A stretch of 64,000 bases of DNA from Microbacterium sp. ET2 (GTDB lineage: Bacteria; Actinomycetota; Actinomycetes; Actinomycetales; Microbacteriaceae). Within the stretch, counting starts at the first letter, position 1. Every line of letters starts with the position of its first letter. This document shows, in pieces, positions 61,852 through 64,000 of this stretch. The position numbers were made by a program, and so were the translations under genes. The stretch spans positions 2,914,001-2,978,000 of the forward strand of contig NZ_CP128170.1 in NCBI RefSeq assembly GCF_030347395.1, in the 5' to 3' direction. The notes beneath the pieces were generated by a model that was given only the letters and a program-made list of their open reading frames with translations, ran no database searches and was not told the origin of the DNA.

Positions 61852-62334
61852 GTGACCTCGCCAGCCGCACCGACCTCCGCCGAGGCGCTCCGCTCGGCGG
61901 GGCTGCGAGTCACCGACTCGCGGCGAGCGGTGCTCGATGCTCTCACCGACGCACCGCACTCCAGCGCCGACGAGCTGTACCGACGCGTCGTCCGGAGCAT
62001 CCCGCAGACCAACCTGCAGTCGGTGTACAACGCCCTGGCCGACTTCGTCGCCGCAGGCGTCGCGCGGCGCATCGAGCCGGCCGGTCACCCGGGGCTGTAC
62101 GAGCGCCGCGTCGCCGACAACCACCATCACCTGGTCTGCACGTCGTGCGGCGCGGTCGCCGACGTCGACTGCGTCGTCGGCAAGGCGCCCTGTCTTCACC
62201 CGTCGTCGGCGCAGGGCTTCGCCGTGCACACCGCCGAGGTGACGTTCTGGGGGCTGTGCGTGGATTGCCGGCCGGGCGGCGCCACGGCCGACACCGGCGC
62301 GCCCTCGCCGCTACCCCCGACGACGCAGCGCTGA
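61852..62334 (+). CDS. furA: Fur family transcriptional repressor (FurA/CatR type)
   Basis: A 160-residue metal- or peroxide-sensing repressor. ALRSAGLRVTDSRRAVLDAL and ADELYRRVVRSIPQTNLQSV form the winged-helix DNA-binding domain; VYNALADFVAAGVARRI completes it. The metal-binding half has RVADNHHHLVCTSCGAVADVD with the His cluster and first Cys pair, and FWGLCVDCRPGG with the second Cys pair. Genes of this branch sit directly upstream of catalase-peroxidase and repress it until peroxide inactivates them. That context is exact here: katG begins 84 bp downstream and the 9-5-9 operator lies upstream. The start is GTG 61852. Confidence 0.93.
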   Translation: MTSPAAPTSAEALRSAGLRVTDSRRAVLDALTDAPHSSADELYRRVVRSIPQTNLQSVYNALADFVAAGVARRIEPAGHPGLYERRVADNHHHLVCTSCGAVADVDCVVGKAPCLHPSSAQGFAVHTAEVTFWGLCVDCRPGGATADTGAPSPLPPTTQR

Positions 62335-62406
62335 CGCGGCGGGCCCCGGCCCCGCATCCGCGCGCCCGGTGCGCGAAGCCGCCACGTCCATCATCCCCAC
62401 CCCTGA

Positions 62407-64000
<1,594 letters not shown>

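Noticed and set aside
61580..61855. Short open frame of 91 residues in the gap before furA
   Set aside because: It is a translation of the palindromic repeats, has no ribosome site and overlaps the Fur operator.

Overview
The window is a high-GC actinobacterial chromosome segment, most probably from the family Microbacteriaceae (Microbacterium-like). The reasons are the GC-rich third codon positions, many GTG starts, TGATG/ATGA-coupled genes, a WhiB protein, a FurA-KatG pair, CWB2 cell-wall-binding proteins, and the block manA / whiB / membrane glycosyltransferase / DUF5719-like / metallopeptidase-like / DUF3499 / ahcY, which resembles the mycobacterial Rv3248c-Rv3262 neighbourhood. Species assignment is inference. 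No tRNA, rRNA, transposase or CRISPR array was seen.

About 50 kb (1 to about 51,000) is one large cell-envelope glycopolymer region. 1-8.3 kb: an LCP-type polymer ligase (cut by the window edge), a glycosyltransferase, a secreted CWB2 protein with a lysozyme-like domain, a Wzm/Wzt exporter and a large membrane protein. 8.3-9.5 kb: a dolichol-phosphate-sugar-synthase-like GT2 with a DUF2304 partner. 9.5-28.2 kb: enzymes that together could make UDP-2,3-diacetamido-2,3-dideoxy-mannuronic acid (WbpD-, WbpE-, WbpB-, WbpI- and WbpA-like), many glycosyltransferases, an ABC flippase, and a secreted CWB2 protein fused to a glucuronyl C5-epimerase-like domain. 28.4-30.5 kb: a third CWB2 protein carrying an HNH/DUF1524-like nuclease domain and an Excalibur motif. 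30.5-33.8 kb: dTDP-L-rhamnose synthesis (rmlA, rmlB and a fused RmlC-RmlD). 33.9-41.3 kb: GT-C-like membrane proteins, a GtrB-like and another GT2, an SDR epimerase and GtrA. 41.4-48.0 kb: a galactofuranan module (glf, wzm, wzt, galE, GlfT1-like, GlfT2-like) closely resembling the mycobacterial galactan genes. 48.1-51.1 kb: two tandem O-antigen-ligase/Wzy-like proteins.

From 51.1 kb the content becomes core genome: manA, whiB, a 958-residue GT2 membrane protein, a DUF5719-like protein, a degenerate metallopeptidase, DUF3499, ahcY, an RDD protein and a SpoIIM-like protein. A 400-bp gene-free stretch of palindromic repeats follows. The window ends with furA (under a clear 9-5-9 palindromic operator) and a catalase-peroxidase katG that runs off the 3' edge.

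Working model (inference): the region makes at least two surface polymers, one rich in amino-uronic acid and one galactofuranose-based, with rhamnose and lipid-linked side-chain sugars. They leave the cell through two Wzm/Wzt exporters and an MsbA/PglK-like flippase, are joined or extended by the ligases, and are tethered to peptidoglycan by the LCP protein. The three CWB2 proteins encoded inside the region probably dock on one of these polymers. The fusion of CWB2 repeats to a uronyl C5-epimerase, next to the uronic-acid genes, is the most unusual arrangement seen.
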